From contig JACQZI010000005.1 in the NCBI GenBank assembly GCA_016207825.1, positions 124,001 through 188,000 of the forward strand: a stretch of DNA of 64,000 nucleotides. The letters are read 5' to 3'. Shown here in pieces: positions 52,798 through 62,011 of the stretch. Numbering within the stretch: the first letter of the stretch is position 1; every line of letters begins with the position of its first letter. A program made the translations under genes and the position numbers. The notes below the pieces were generated by a model. It made no database searches, was not told where the DNA came from, and saw nothing but the letters and a program-made list of their open reading frames with translations. The stretch is from Planctomycetota bacterium. Lineage in GTDB: Bacteria; Planctomycetota; MHYJ01; JACQXL01; JACQZI01.

Positions 52798-54663
52798 ATG
52801 GAAAATACGGAATTCAATAAGAAGATACGCAATATCGCCATCATCGCGCACGTTGACCACGGCAAGACGACGCTGGTTGATTTTATGCTCCGCCAGAGCG
52901 GCGTCTTCCGCCAGAATCAGGATGTCACCGAACGCGTCATGGATAACCTTGACCTGGAAAAAGAGCGCGGGATTACCATCGCCGCCAAGAACTGCTCCAT
53001 CTGGTGGGAAGATGTCCGGATTAACATCCTCGATACGCCCGGCCACGCCGATTTCGGAGGCGAAGTCGAGCGGAGCCTCAGCATGGTCGATGGCGTTCTC
53101 CTTCTGGTTGATGCCGCCGAAGGCCCGCTTCCCCAGACGAGATTCGTCCTAAAGAAAGCCCTTGAAGCCGGACTCAAAATAGTCGTCGTCATAAATAAAA
53201 TAGACCGTAAAGACGCCCGCCCCGTCGAGGTTCTGGACGAGATATACAATCTCTTTATTGACCTGGACGCCAACGAACACGACCTTGATTTCCCGGTTTT
53301 ATACGCCATAGGTCGCGAAGGCATCGCCCAGAAAACGCTTGCCGTGCCGGGGACAAGCCTGGCGATACTTTTTGATACCATTCTTAAAACCATTCCCCCG
53401 CCTTCGTATGACCCGGCTGAGCCTTTCCAGATGCTCGTTTCCGACCTGGATTATTCCGATTACGTCGGACAGCTTGCCATCGGCAGGGTCTTCAACGGCT
53501 CGGCTCGCTGTAACGACGCCCTGGTCTGCATCAAGGAAGAAGGCGCGCCAATGCCCCTGCGCGTGACGAAACTGCAGGTATATAAAGGAATTTCAATCGA
53601 GCCGGTTGATGAAGTCAATCCGGGCGATATCATAATTTTAGCAGGAGTGGAAAATGTCAATATCGGCGATACCATCTGCACGCTGGAAAAACCCAAGGCG
53701 CTGCCGCGCATCAAGGTGGATGAGCCGACTGTTTCGATGATGTTTACCATGAACACCTCGCCTTTCGCCGGGAAAGAAGGCACTTTTGTCCAATCGCGCA
53801 AGATTCTCGACCGCCTGCGCAAGGAAACACTTCTTAATGTCGGCATACAGCTGGAATCCAATGAAACGGATACGTTTATCGTCAAAGGCCGCGGGGAATT
53901 CCAGATGGAGATACTCCTGGAAACCATCCGGCGCGAAGGCTTCGAGGTCAGCGTCGGCCGGCCGCAGGTAATATTTAAAAAGAAAGACAGCGTTACACTG
54001 GAACCTGTCGAGCATTTATTCATAGATTGCGACGAGGCGCATGTCGGCGTCATCACGGAAAAGATTTCCAACCGCAAGGGACAGATGGAAAATATGGTCA
54101 ACCACGGCACGGGCCGGGTGCGGCTGGAATTCACCATCCCAACCAGATGCCTTATCGGCTACCGCAATGAGTTCCTGACTGATACGCGCGGAACAGGCAT
54201 TATGAGTTCATATTTAAAAGGATATGATGAATACCGGGGCGATTACCAATCGCGCCTGACCGGCTCGATTGTGGCGGACAGGACAGGAGTTGCGGCTTCC
54301 TATGCCCTGCAGAACCTCGAACTGCGCGGCAATCTTTTCATCAAGCCCGGCGACAAGGTCTACGAAGGAATGGTCGTGGGCGAATACCCGCGCGACTTCG
54401 ATATCAACGTGAACGCCGCCAAGGGGAAAAAGCTGACTAATATGAGGAGTTCAACGAGCGACGATATCATCGTCCTTAAACCGGTCCTGCCTATGACGCT
54501 GGGACGCGCCATCACTTTTATTAAAGACGACGAGCTGGTCGAAGTCACGCCGAAATCCGTCCGCCTGAGGAAGAAGATACTTTCCGTCCAGGAACGCCGG
54601 GGCTCGCATCGCTTAAAACTACAGCAGGAACGGGCGACTGAAGAAGAAGACCAAGAAGATTAA
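52798..54663 (+). CDS. typA: Ribosome-associated GTPase TypA/BipA
   Basis: 621 residues. G1 [17 protein letters not shown] near residue 15, switch I with [15 protein letters not shown]3 [17 protein letters not shown]4 [16 protein letters not shown]-like domains III and V follow, and the BipA-specific C-terminal domain ([20 protein letters not shown], then [12 protein letters not shown]). It acts on the 50S subunit in assembly and stress adaptation. The start has no Shine-Dalgarno site and no strong promoter was found; a dispersed repeat arm lies at 52714-52739. Confidence 0.97.
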   Translation: MENTEFNKKIRNIAIIAHVDHGKTTLVDFMLRQSGVFRQNQDVTERVMDNLDLEKERGITIAAKNCSIWWEDVRINILDTPGHADFGGEVERSLSMVDGVLLLVDAAEGPLPQTRFVLKKALEAGLKIVVVINKIDRKDARPVEVLDEIYNLFIDLDANEHDLDFPVLYAIGREGIAQKTLAVPGTSLAILFDTILKTIPPPSYDPAEPFQMLVSDLDYSDYVGQLAIGRVFNGSARCNDALVCIKEEGAPMPLRVTKLQVYKGISIEPVDEVNPGDIIILAGVENVNIGDTICTLEKPKALPRIKVDEPTVSMMFTMNTSPFAGKEGTFVQSRKILDRLRKETLLNVGIQLESNETDTFIVKGRGEFQMEILLETIRREGFEVSVGRPQVIFKKKDSVTLEPVEHLFIDCDEAHVGVITEKISNRKGQMENMVNHGTGRVRLEFTIPTRCLIGYRNEFLTDTRGTGIMSSYLKGYDEYRGDYQSRLTGSIVADRTGVAASYALQNLELRGNLFIKPGDKVYEGMVVGEYPRDFDINVNAAKGKKLTNMRSSTSDDIIVLKPVLPMTLGRAITFIKDDELVEVTPKSVRLRKKILSVQERRGSHRLKLQQERATEEEDQED

Positions 54664-54670
54664 CAGATAT

Positions 54671-54746
54671 TCACCGCCGAGGCGCAAAGTTCGCAGAGAA
54701 GATTCTTAATAAAATTATTATTTGCTTAGCGTCTTTGCGGTAAAAC
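54671..54746. repeat. Dispersed inverted repeat after typA
   Basis: Left arm TCACCGCCGAGGCGCAAAG, right arm CTTAGCGTCTTTGCGGTAAAA, about 35 A/T-rich bases between. Best complete example of the family also seen at 45365-45424. Confidence 0.7.
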
Positions 54747-54772
54747 GCTTTGAAACCCTATAAATATTTGTA

Positions 54773-54802
54773 TTGACACGTCAAATAATCGGATGATAGA
54801 AT
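54773..54802 (+). promoter_or_regulatory. Promoter of the cyclophilin lipoprotein gene
   Basis: TTGACA at 54773-54778, 18-bp spacer, TAGAAT at 54797-54802; AAAAGGAG precedes the ATG at 54823. Confidence 0.7.
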
Positions 54803-54822
54803 AATATTAAAAAGGAGCCTTT

Positions 54823-55401
54823 ATGATTAAACGAATTGTTTTATCTGCCCTGATTTTAAGCCTGATTGCTCTGGTTTCCGCCTGTTCATCGACTGATAAC
54901 AAGGCGACGGATTTGCCAAAGGAGAAGGAAACCATTGCCATCATAAAGACAACTATGGGCGAGATGACCTTCAAGTTCTTCACCAAAGACGCGCCGTTAT
55001 CTTGCGCTAATTTCATCAAGCTCGCAAAGAGCGGATTCTACAATAACCGCGAGTTCTACCGAGTGGTCAAGGGACACGTCATCCAGGCCGGGGTCGGCGA
55101 AGGCGAAGGGGTTGATTACACCGTTAAGGCGGAATTCAATAAGAACCCTCATATCACCGGCGCGGTCGGAATGGCGCGCGCCGAAGACCCGGACAGTGCT
55201 TCAACCGAATTCTACATCTGCCACACCCCGCGTCCGCACCTGGACGGCAGATACACGGTCTTCGGGCAGCTGACAGACGGATTCGATGTCCTGGATAAAA
55301 TAGGCAATACCGAGGTCGAGGAGAAAATGATTGAAGGCGTTGCCTTTAATAAGCCAAAAGTGCCGGTTAAGATTCTTTCTATCACCATTGAAGAAAGATA
55401 A
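54823..55401 (+). CDS. Lipoprotein peptidyl-prolyl cis-trans isomerase, cyclophilin type
   Basis: 192 residues. Lipoprotein signal MIKRIVLSALILSLIALVSAC, Cys21 lipidated. The cyclophilin fold follows from about residue 40: MTFKFFTKDAPLSCANFIKL, FYRVVKGHVIQAG, HITGAVGMARAEDPDSASTE and LDGRYTVFGQLTDGFDVLDK. The catalytic Arg is present in FYRVV. It helps fold exported proteins at the membrane surface. Monocistronic. Confidence 0.94.
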   Translation: MIKRIVLSALILSLIALVSACSSTDNKATDLPKEKETIAIIKTTMGEMTFKFFTKDAPLSCANFIKLAKSGFYNNREFYRVVKGHVIQAGVGEGEGVDYTVKAEFNKNPHITGAVGMARAEDPDSASTEFYICHTPRPHLDGRYTVFGQLTDGFDVLDKIGNTEVEEKMIEGVAFNKPKVPVKILSITIEER

Positions 55402-55407
55402 ATATCT

Positions 55408-55459
55408 GCCACCAAGTCACTAAGAATTAAATCTTTTTGTGCCTTTGAGTCTTAGTGAC
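55408..55459. repeat. Dispersed inverted repeat covering the end of the aminopropyltransferase-like gene
   Basis: GTCACTAAG (55416-55424) and CTTAGTGAC (55451-55459) form a perfect 9-bp inverted pair. The stop codon of the minus-strand gene lies in the loop, and its last ten residues (VTKTQRHKKI) are encoded by the repeat. Confidence 0.7.
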
Positions 55460-57793
55460 TATTAATAGGATTGTTCCTGACAGGTTTAAGAACGCGATAA
55501 AGACGCAGGTCTGGAATATCCCGAAAAGCGGGATGAATACGACACCGGTAACTAACGCCCCCAAAAACGCGCCGAAGTGGTCCGCGCTGTCTATCAAGCC
55601 CGATGCCTTACCGATTCTCGGCTCGGATTCGAGATACAGGCGACTGGCAACCGGATAAGCCAATCCGGTGATAATCCCGCATAGCATAATCAAAAGGATA
55701 AACGGGTATTCTCCCATTCCGGCATCTTCAATAAGCTTTATCGCCGGAGTTAAGAGCAAGGCGAATATTACCAGCGCCAGATTAATAAACGCTAAAACCC
55801 TTTTCCATCTTAACGCTTTGGTTATAATAAAACGGTTGGAGATAATTCCGCCCAGCGCCAGCCCGAGCATAAACAAGGCGATTATCAGGCCTATTTTCTG
55901 GTAGATATATCCGTAGATATTCTGGAAGGCGAAGAGGAGCATAAGTTCAGCGGATAATCCGGCCAATCCGATGGCAAAGATTGAATATAAACTATTAAAC
56001 CTTTGGTGATGAGCTGCCCTTTTGGGAGTTATAAACACATAGGCCAATCGCAATAAGAATAATATTCCGATGATTGCCAATACCCACCAGAATTTCAGGC
56101 TTTGCAATATCTTAAAAAATACGCCAGGCTCAGTCCCGTAACCGCTCATAATCGTATCCCAGAGGATAAGGTTAAAGAAATAACTGATAGGCTGTAAATC
56201 GGTATTGACATAGCTTTCTCTTTTTTCTTTAAATACTTGTTCCATAAAGGCAAGCTGTGAAGACTGGATATAAAGCTCGTATTGGGCGGGCGAGATGAAT
56301 CTCTCCGTAGCGATATTGCGCTCTTTAAAACGTTTGTCGAGCGCCACGATATCAAATGTAATAACATTATCGGAATCCGTGGCAAAGAAGCATGCCCGGT
56401 CGCCCGGCGTTACCAGGATATTCTTAAACTCCGATTTCAAGGTGTCATAAAGCGAGCCAACATAAACCAGAACCGTCGGACTGAAGTAATTGACAGCCGA
56501 AGATATACTCGTCACCACCACCCCGCCCGGCGCAAGAATCCGTTTTGCCTCGTGGAAAAAGTCCGTGGTGTAGAATCTATTTATCATGGCGGTTGAAGGG
56601 TCTGGTAAATTGAGAATTACCATATCAAATTTATCCTGAGCTTGTCTAAGGACATGTTTTACAAAATACCGCCCGTCTGAATAATGGATGAACAATCGAG
56701 AATTATCTTTCGCGTTAATGAGGGGGCTATCCCTCTGGCGCAGATATTTTCCGACCAGCTCAGTCATCTTCGGGTCGAGCTGGACATAATGCAACTCCCG
56801 GATTGAAGGGTGTTTTAAGATTGGGGAAAGCATGCCCTCGATTCCGCCTCCGATTAAGAGGACTCTTTTCGGTTCCGGATGCTGGGTGAGCAGGAAATGC
56901 GCCAGCGGCTCGTGGATATAATCATCAGGAAAGCTTGAAACCAACTGCCCGTTGCCGTAGAGCTGGTACTGCTCCCCCAATTTCCCGATGACGAGGTTTT
57001 CGTATTTGGAGTCCACGCTTTCCAGCAGTTCTTCTCCCGGGCGGAAGAATTCCCATCTCTTCTTGACCGAATACTGATGCAGTGAATTTGCATATGTAAA
57101 TATTCCCAACAGATTTGCCAGAAAGAATAAAATAGCCAGCCCGGCCAGAATCTTCCGTGAAACTCCACTTAATATAATAGTGCTTGCCAGAAGCAGGCTG
57201 TTTGATATCATGATAATGGTGAAAGAATTGAAATGCTCAACGAGGAGGAAGGTAAAAACAACCCCGCCCAGTAAACTGCCCAATGCTTCGTAGATATACA
57301 CCCACCCGATTTGGATAGCAAAATCCCCCCCCTCACCCACCCCGCTCCCGCCAGTGGAGAGGGAAAAAGAAGTTGTATACACCTTGCACAACAAAGGAAA
57401 TATAATGCCGATAAAGATACTGAAAGGAACGACCAGGAAAAAGCTTAAGTAAACCATCGGGATAAGCGGAATGGGCTGTCCGGATTGGATGGTAATAATG
57501 CCTCTGGCAATCCTGATAAAATATACCATAAGCGGCAGGACGGAGGTCATGGCGATAATGACAATAACCAGGACCGGATAAAGATTCTTAAGCCTGTCGA
57601 TAAAGAAGGCGGTTAAGCCGGCTCCCAAGGTGATGCCGATGAGCCAAACACCGAAGATGATGCCAAGAGCGACTTCATTCCCCTGGAACACGACCAGCAA
57701 TTCGCGCGCCATAACCGCCTGGGCGATGAGCGCGGAAAAGCCTATCAGGATAAAACCGATAACCAAATTAATGCGGTTTTTTTCGATGGGCAT
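55427..57793 (-). CDS. Membrane protein fused to a spermidine-synthase-like domain
   Basis: 788 residues from ATG 57791-57793; a TTG at 57829 is the -35 box and is rejected. Residues about 6-255 hold seven or eight membrane helices; about 270-510 form a spermidine-synthase-like methyltransferase fold (QYQLYGNGQLVSSFPDDYIH, RVLLIGGGIEGMLSPIL, DMVILNLPDPSTAMINRFYT); about 570-788 hold further membrane helices. The usual catalytic DxHD motif is not evident (YVQLDPK is the acidic loop), so aminopropyl transfer is unproven. Two dispersed repeats are inserted in frame. Leaderless-type promoter. Confidence 0.87.
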   Translation of the reverse strand: MPIEKNRINLVIGFILIGFSALIAQAVMARELLVVFQGNEVALGIIFGVWLIGITLGAGLTAFFIDRLKNLYPVLVIVIIAMTSVLPLMVYFIRIARGIITIQSGQPIPLIPMVYLSFFLVVPFSIFIGIIFPLLCKVYTTSFSLSTGGSGVGEGGDFAIQIGWVYIYEALGSLLGGVVFTFLLVEHFNSFTIIMISNSLLLASTIILSGVSRKILAGLAILFFLANLLGIFTYANSLHQYSVKKRWEFFRPGEELLESVDSKYENLVIGKLGEQYQLYGNGQLVSSFPDDYIHEPLAHFLLTQHPEPKRVLLIGGGIEGMLSPILKHPSIRELHYVQLDPKMTELVGKYLRQRDSPLINAKDNSRLFIHYSDGRYFVKHVLRQAQDKFDMVILNLPDPSTAMINRFYTTDFFHEAKRILAPGGVVVTSISSAVNYFSPTVLVYVGSLYDTLKSEFKNILVTPGDRACFFATDSDNVITFDIVALDKRFKERNIATERFISPAQYELYIQSSQLAFMEQVFKEKRESYVNTDLQPISYFFNLILWDTIMSGYGTEPGVFFKILQSLKFWWVLAIIGILFLLRLAYVFITPKRAAHHQRFNSLYSIFAIGLAGLSAELMLLFAFQNIYGYIYQKIGLIIALFMLGLALGGIISNRFIITKALRWKRVLAFINLALVIFALLLTPAIKLIEDAGMGEYPFILLIMLCGIITGLAYPVASRLYLESEPRIGKASGLIDSADHFGAFLGALVTGVVFIPLFGIFQTCVFIAFLNLSGTILLIVTKTQRHKKI
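56631..56653. repeat. In-frame TTATCCTGAGCTTGTCTAAG element
   Basis: A copy of the common environmental repeat that reads LRQAQDK when translated on the minus strand; here it gives HVLRQAQDKFD within the catalytic domain of the spermidine-synthase-like protein. Confidence 0.65.
57325..57363. repeat. In-frame CCCCTCACCC...GGAGAGGG element
   Basis: A C-rich arm followed by CGCTCCCGCCAGTGGAGAGGG; it encodes the Gly/Ser-rich loop SLSTGGSGVGEGGD between two membrane helices. It resembles a widespread bacterial intergenic repeat. Confidence 0.6.
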
Positions 57794-57800
57794 TAAATCA

Positions 57801-57829
57801 ATCATAAGTACTCTTAGACAAGAGGTCAA
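57801..57829 (-). promoter_or_regulatory. Promoter of the aminopropyltransferase-like gene (leaderless)
   Basis: TTGACC at 57824-57829 (minus sense), 17-bp spacer, TATGAT at 57801-57806; seven bases to the ATG at 57793, so transcription should start at or next to the A of the ATG. Confidence 0.72.
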
Positions 57830-57885
57830 GAGTTTGTTATATTTAAATATTGAACCGCCCTATTTTTGACGATTAGACTATAGTT

Positions 57886-58410
57886 ATGGCGAAAGATAAA
57901 GAGAAAGAAAAGGGGAAAGATAAGGCCAAAGGCTCCAAACCCGGCGGCGGCTCATCCGGCTGGTTCCTAAAAACAGTCACATTTATACTCTTTGTAATCG
58001 GCATTGCCATGCTGGCCGGCTCGATTTTCACGCCCTGGGCAAAGGCGCGAGTGGTTCTGGGCCTGACCACTAAATTTATCTACGCCTATAAAGAACAATC
58101 CTTGCATATTATACTCCTGGTCCCGCCGTTTGTCATCGGAGGCGTAATCATCGCGGCGATATTCGGCTTATCCAAAACCTGGAGATTGCTTGCCGGATTA
58201 ATTATTTTCCTGCTTTCCGGAGGCGTCTGCGCCCTTGGGGTTTTCCTTAAAGATAGGATAGAGAAGAATGACGTCAGTTTCTTAGGAATAACGCCTTTGC
58301 AGCTTGCCAATGTCCAGCCATATGTAGGGGTGTTTTTCCTGATAATCGGCGGCGGTGTCCTTGCCCTGATCGGATTGAAATACATGATTACTTCCGGCGG
58401 TGGAAAATAA
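57886..58410 (+). CDS. Small membrane protein, unknown function
   Basis: 174 residues. A lysine-rich head (residues 1-24) precedes four predicted membrane helices, starting FILFVIGIAMLAGSIFTPWA, then IILLVPPFVIGGVIIAAIF, LLAGLIIFLLSGGVCALGVF and VGVFFLIIGGGVLALIGLKY. No family recognised. The ATG lacks a Shine-Dalgarno site; a weak TTGAAC/TAGACT pair ends six bases before it. Its stop codon abuts that of the next, convergent gene with no base between. Confidence 0.75.
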   Translation: MAKDKEKEKGKDKAKGSKPGGGSSGWFLKTVTFILFVIGIAMLAGSIFTPWAKARVVLGLTTKFIYAYKEQSLHIILLVPPFVIGGVIIAAIFGLSKTWRLLAGLIIFLLSGGVCALGVFLKDRIEKNDVSFLGITPLQLANVQPYVGVFFLIIGGGVLALIGLKYMITSGGGK

Positions 58411-59100
58411 TCATTCACCCCATGCTTTGCCCATGCAAAAAAGCCCGGTTGTCCAGAAGATTGTCTTGAATATGCCTACAAATACGAATGCGAACGCAGC
58501 TAGCGCCATCGGTTCACCTTCCAGAGAAGAATTTAAAAGTATCAGCTTATCCGTGCCGGTCAGGTAACTGACAAAACCGCCGTAGATCATAAACTCCGCG
58601 GCAAACCTCATGCCGACAAACGGCATCTGCAGTATATTAAATGTAAACCAGGTAACGATATCGGCCAATATAACGCCGTTCAGCATGGCAAGCCAGGAAG
58701 GGTCTGAAGCAAAGTATAATGAGCCGCCGAAATAAGCGGTTACACGGGCGATGACGATTGCGATAAATCCTTTATTAAATGTAGAGGCAACGGATTTAAC
58801 ACCCTCGACAAATGGGTTACCTTCCCGGGATATAATCCTGAGGAAATTCTCTTTTTGAAGCGCGGTTGGCTTTTGTCCTGAATCACCTGCTGAAATACCG
58901 ACATTTTCTGGTATATCTCGAGGTCTCTCGGCAGTATCAACGGTTCTAGGCGGGTGGCGGAGCCACTCATTCTGCCTTTCAACAATCAGTTTAAGACATG
59001 AAGCGCAGATGGTAATATTCCTAACCCGTTTTAATTGCAGAGGAGAAAAAGATTGCAGACAAATACTACAAAGCTGTTTGGTAAAGCAGGCTTTAGGCAT
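58411..59100 (-). CDS. Zinc-ribbon-like membrane protein, unknown function
   Basis: 229 residues. The N-terminus has CxxC pairs (CSIC at 11-14 and CASC near 32-35) like a small zinc ribbon, then a polar linker, then about four membrane helices from residue 110 (FIAIVIARVTAYFGGSLYFA; MLNGVILADIVTWFTFNIL; ALAAFAFVFVGIFKTIFWTT). No family recognised. A near-leaderless promoter is present. Confidence 0.78.
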   Translation of the reverse strand: MPKACFTKQLCSICLQSFSPLQLKRVRNITICASCLKLIVERQNEWLRHPPRTVDTAERPRDIPENVGISAGDSGQKPTALQKENFLRIISREGNPFVEGVKSVASTFNKGFIAIVIARVTAYFGGSLYFASDPSWLAMLNGVILADIVTWFTFNILQMPFVGMRFAAEFMIYGGFVSYLTGTDKLILLNSSLEGEPMALAAFAFVFVGIFKTIFWTTGLFCMGKAWGE

Positions 59101-59106
59101 GGGTAT

Positions 59107-59134
59107 ATTTTAACAAAAGCCTCCGGTTCAGCAA
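59107..59134 (-). promoter_or_regulatory. Weak promoter of the zinc-ribbon membrane protein gene (leaderless type)
   Basis: TTGCTG at 59129-59134 (minus sense), 16-bp spacer, TAAAAT at 59107-59112; six bases to the ATG at 59100. Confidence 0.5.
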
Positions 59135-59718
59135 AGATATTTTATCATGATAAAACCAAGAATAGCCAGAATGACAAACGCGATGGTCAACAAGTTGAAA
59201 TATTTATCGATAAAGATTTTGGCTTTGGGTCCGATAAAATAAAGAATAGCGGCAACCAGGAAAAACCGTGCCGAACGGCTGATGGCGGAAGCAACGACGA
59301 ACACGGTGAAATCCACCCTGAATACGCCTGCCGCAATGGTGAAAACCTTATAAGGGATCGGGGTGAACCCGGCGACCATAACCGCCCAGAAGGCGTTTTC
59401 ATCGTAGAGCTTACCGACTTTCTGGAATGAATCGTTTAACTGATATAAATCAATAATGGGCCTACCGATGATTTCATACAACTGCCAGCCGATAAGATAA
59501 CCGAGACATCCTCCGGCAACCGAACCGATTGAGCAAATCAAGGCATACCGGAACGCCTTGAGCGGAATGGCGATAACCAACGCAACCAAAAGGACATCCG
59601 GCGGCACCGGGAAGAAGGATGATTCGGCAACGGCCAGCAGGAACAATGCCCATACGCCGTAAGGAGTCTGTGCCCAGGATAAGACCCAATCATAAAGCCG
59701 TTTTATGGGATTTTTCAT
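59128..59718 (-). CDS. YqaA-like VTT-domain (DedA-related) membrane protein
   Basis: 196 residues from the ATG at 59716-59718; a TTG two codons earlier is less likely. The VTT-domain features are AESSFFPVPPDVLLVAL near residue 30 and the re-entrant VMVAGFTPIPYKVFTIAAGV near 115. Proteins of this superfamily act as lipid scramblases or flippases (undecaprenyl phosphate for DedA); the YqaA branch is uncharacterised. Divergent from the ABC operon. Confidence 0.88.
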   Translation of the reverse strand: MKNPIKRLYDWVLSWAQTPYGVWALFLLAVAESSFFPVPPDVLLVALVIAIPLKAFRYALICSIGSVAGGCLGYLIGWQLYEIIGRPIIDLYQLNDSFQKVGKLYDENAFWAVMVAGFTPIPYKVFTIAAGVFRVDFTVFVVASAISRSARFFLVAAILYFIGPKAKIFIDKYFNLLTIAFVILAILGFIMIKYLC

Positions 59719-59730
59719 ATCCAAGAAAGT

Positions 59731-59780
59731 ATTCTATAACGAGCCGATTTTAATTGCAATTTATTTGCTGCCTGTATAAT
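59731..59780. promoter_or_regulatory. Divergent promoters sharing one palindromic -35 box
   Basis: TTGCAA at 59754-59759 is its own reverse complement. Leftward, a 17-bp spacer leads to TAGAAT (59731-59736) and the YqaA-like ATG 12 bases further on. Rightward, a 15-bp spacer leads to TATAAT (59775-59780) and the ABC operon, with a 33-base spacing to the ATG containing AAGGGGG. Confidence 0.65.
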
Positions 59781-59813
59781 ATAGATAAAATATTTTATAA
59801 GGGGGCAAATAAT

Positions 59814-60677
59814 ATGGACGGTAAAGTAATTCTTGAAGCGCATAATCTTACTAAGATTTATCGGTCTTTTTTCAGCCGTTATGAAGTAAAAGCACTGGAC
59901 AACCTCAATCTGGAGGTTTCCCAGGGCGAGGTCTTCGGGCTTTTAGGACCGAACGGTTCCGGTAAGACCACGACCATGAAGATATTTATGGGACTCATCA
60001 ACCCGACTTCCGGAAACGCCCTGCTTTTAGGCAAGCCCCCTCATGACGTGAGCGTCAAGGAGCGCATCGGATTCCTGCCGGAAGAGAGTTATTTGCATAA
60101 GTTCCTCAACGCGGATGAAACGCTCGATTTCTACGGAAGGCTTTTCCGGATGCCACGCGCCATGCGCCAAAAGAAAGCCGATGAATTGCTGGATTTATTG
60201 GGCCTGGCATGGGCTCGGAAGAGACTGGTTCGCGAATATTCCAAAGGGATGATGCGCAGGCTCGCCTTTGCCCAGGCGATTATCAACGACCCGGACGTCA
60301 TCTTCCTGGATGAGCCGACATCGGGGCTTGACCCTTTGATGTCGCGCCATATCAAGGATATCATCCTTGACCTAAAGAAACAGGGAAAGACTATTTTCCT
60401 TTCCAGCCACTTATTGGCCGACGTGGAAAACGTCTGCGACCGGGTGATAATTCTCCATAACGGCGTCACCCAGAAAATCGGCGCGGTTAAGGATCTCTTG
60501 ACCATAAACGAGCTTTCCGAAATCACCGTGAAAGGATTATCGCCGGAATTGGAGGCAAAGCTAAAGGCATTCATCCAGAAAGAAGGTGCGGAACTGGTTG
60601 ATATCCAAACGCCGACCGAATCACTGGAAGACCTGTTCCTAAAAACCATAAAAGACCGGCCGGCAAAACCGGAATAA
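59814..60677 (+). CDS. ABC-2 type transporter ATP-binding protein
   Basis: 287 residues from ATG 59814 (MDGKVILEAHNLTKIY); an earlier TTG at 59754 is the -35 box. Walker A GPNGSGKTTTMKIF, Q-loop FLPEESYL, signature YSKGMMRRLAFAQA (degenerate LSGGQ, normal for ABC-2 ATPases), Walker B VIFLDEPTSGLDP, H-loop LSSHLLADVE. It powers the permease encoded next. First gene of a four-gene operon ending in hppA. Confidence 0.95.
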   Translation: MDGKVILEAHNLTKIYRSFFSRYEVKALDNLNLEVSQGEVFGLLGPNGSGKTTTMKIFMGLINPTSGNALLLGKPPHDVSVKERIGFLPEESYLHKFLNADETLDFYGRLFRMPRAMRQKKADELLDLLGLAWARKRLVREYSKGMMRRLAFAQAIINDPDVIFLDEPTSGLDPLMSRHIKDIILDLKKQGKTIFLSSHLLADVENVCDRVIILHNGVTQKIGAVKDLLTINELSEITVKGLSPELEAKLKAFIQKEGAELVDIQTPTESLEDLFLKTIKDRPAKPE

Positions 60678-60682
60678 CAAAG

Positions 60683-62011
60683 ATGAGCAAGATTTTAGCC
60701 ATTATCATCTTGACCTTTAAGGAAGTCATAAGGAAAAAGATATTCCTGATTATCGGACTTTTTACCATACTCCTTATTGCTTCTTCGGCATTATTCCCGG
60801 CTATCGGAGAAGGCGGCAAAGTTAAGCTGGTTGAGATATGGCTGGTCAGGGGAATTTCTTTCTTCGGCATGATAATGGCAATTTTCCTGGCAGGAGCTTC
60901 TATCCCGGCAGAGATAGAAGCGAAGCTCGTTTATTTCGTAGTCTCCAAACCGGTCAGCAAGGAAACATATTTAATCGGTAAATTCCTCGGATTCTGCCTG
61001 GTCATCGCCTGCTTTATAGCGGTTATCGGTATTATTGGTATCATATATTTGCATACGGTTGATTTTATAACGGCCAAAAACCAAACCGGCATTTCTTACC
61101 CCAAGGAATCTATCAAGGCGGATAGTTTTTATTTCGTCCAGCCACCTAACCAGCCTGGAGCGGGAATGATGGGAGTAAAGGAAACTAACCAGCCGGTTAC
61201 AGTTACCTTAAAAGGCGATGGCGACAACGAAGCGACCTGGTATTTCGAAAACCTTGACAAAGACACCCTGAAAGACCCGGTTGAAATAAAGCTGACCGCT
61301 CAAATCAGGGAAAGCCAGTACCAGATATCATCGGATATGGCGCTGGTCATACGCAACATAACGGAAGAGAAAGAAACAACCCAGCGTTTCACGCTGTTTT
61401 ACGAGCGGCCGATTGTCCTCCAATTCGATCGCTCTTACATAGACGCACTGGGAAAAGTCAATATCACCGCCAAACGAATAAACCCGGCAAGCGAATTGAC
61501 GGTCACTCCGGAAAGCCTGGCCATCCTTTCCGCGCCGAGCAGTTTCGAATGGAATTTCTTTAAAACGAGCCTGCTTATTTATCTTAGAATCATCCTGATA
61601 ATGGGAATACTTATCGGGGTATCCACCTTTCTTTCGGGCGGGGTAACCATATTCTTAGGAATATTTCTTTATTTTACCGGGAGCGCCATGGGCTTTTTCC
61701 GCGAATCGCTAACCGCGATGGAAAAGATGATGAAAATAATCGCCGAGCAAAATCTCCAGGCCGCGGCAGGGCGACATGTGCCTTACGAGGATGTCATGCC
61801 TTTATGGCTTATGAAACTTTCTAAATCGGTAAGTTACTTCGTCTTTGAAATCCTGCCTGATTTAGGCAAATATGACGGAACTAATTTATTGCTCACCGCC
61901 CAGCCGGTTACCAAAGACCTAATCGGCGGCTCTTTTTCTTATATGCTTATATATGTCTCCGTCGTTTTCATTATCGGATGGATAGGTTTTAGAAGCAGGG
62001 ATTTGCAATGA
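60683..62011 (+). CDS. ABC-2 type transporter permease
   Basis: 442 residues, six membrane helices: two near the start (IFLIIGLFTILLIASSALF; ISFFGMIMAIFLAGASIPAE), one near 107-125 (FCLVIACFIAVIGIIGIIYL), and three in the C-terminal part. A soluble beta-rich insert of about 150 residues (about 130-285) faces outside. The IEAKLVYFVVSKPVSKETYL segment is typical of ABC-2 permeases. It begins 5 bases after the ATPase gene and overlaps the next gene by four bases. Substrate unknown. Confidence 0.92.
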   Translation: MSKILAIIILTFKEVIRKKIFLIIGLFTILLIASSALFPAIGEGGKVKLVEIWLVRGISFFGMIMAIFLAGASIPAEIEAKLVYFVVSKPVSKETYLIGKFLGFCLVIACFIAVIGIIGIIYLHTVDFITAKNQTGISYPKESIKADSFYFVQPPNQPGAGMMGVKETNQPVTVTLKGDGDNEATWYFENLDKDTLKDPVEIKLTAQIRESQYQISSDMALVIRNITEEKETTQRFTLFYERPIVLQFDRSYIDALGKVNITAKRINPASELTVTPESLAILSAPSSFEWNFFKTSLLIYLRIILIMGILIGVSTFLSGGVTIFLGIFLYFTGSAMGFFRESLTAMEKMMKIIAEQNLQAAAGRHVPYEDVMPLWLMKLSKSVSYFVFEILPDLGKYDGTNLLLTAQPVTKDLIGGSFSYMLIYVSVVFIIGWIGFRSRDLQ

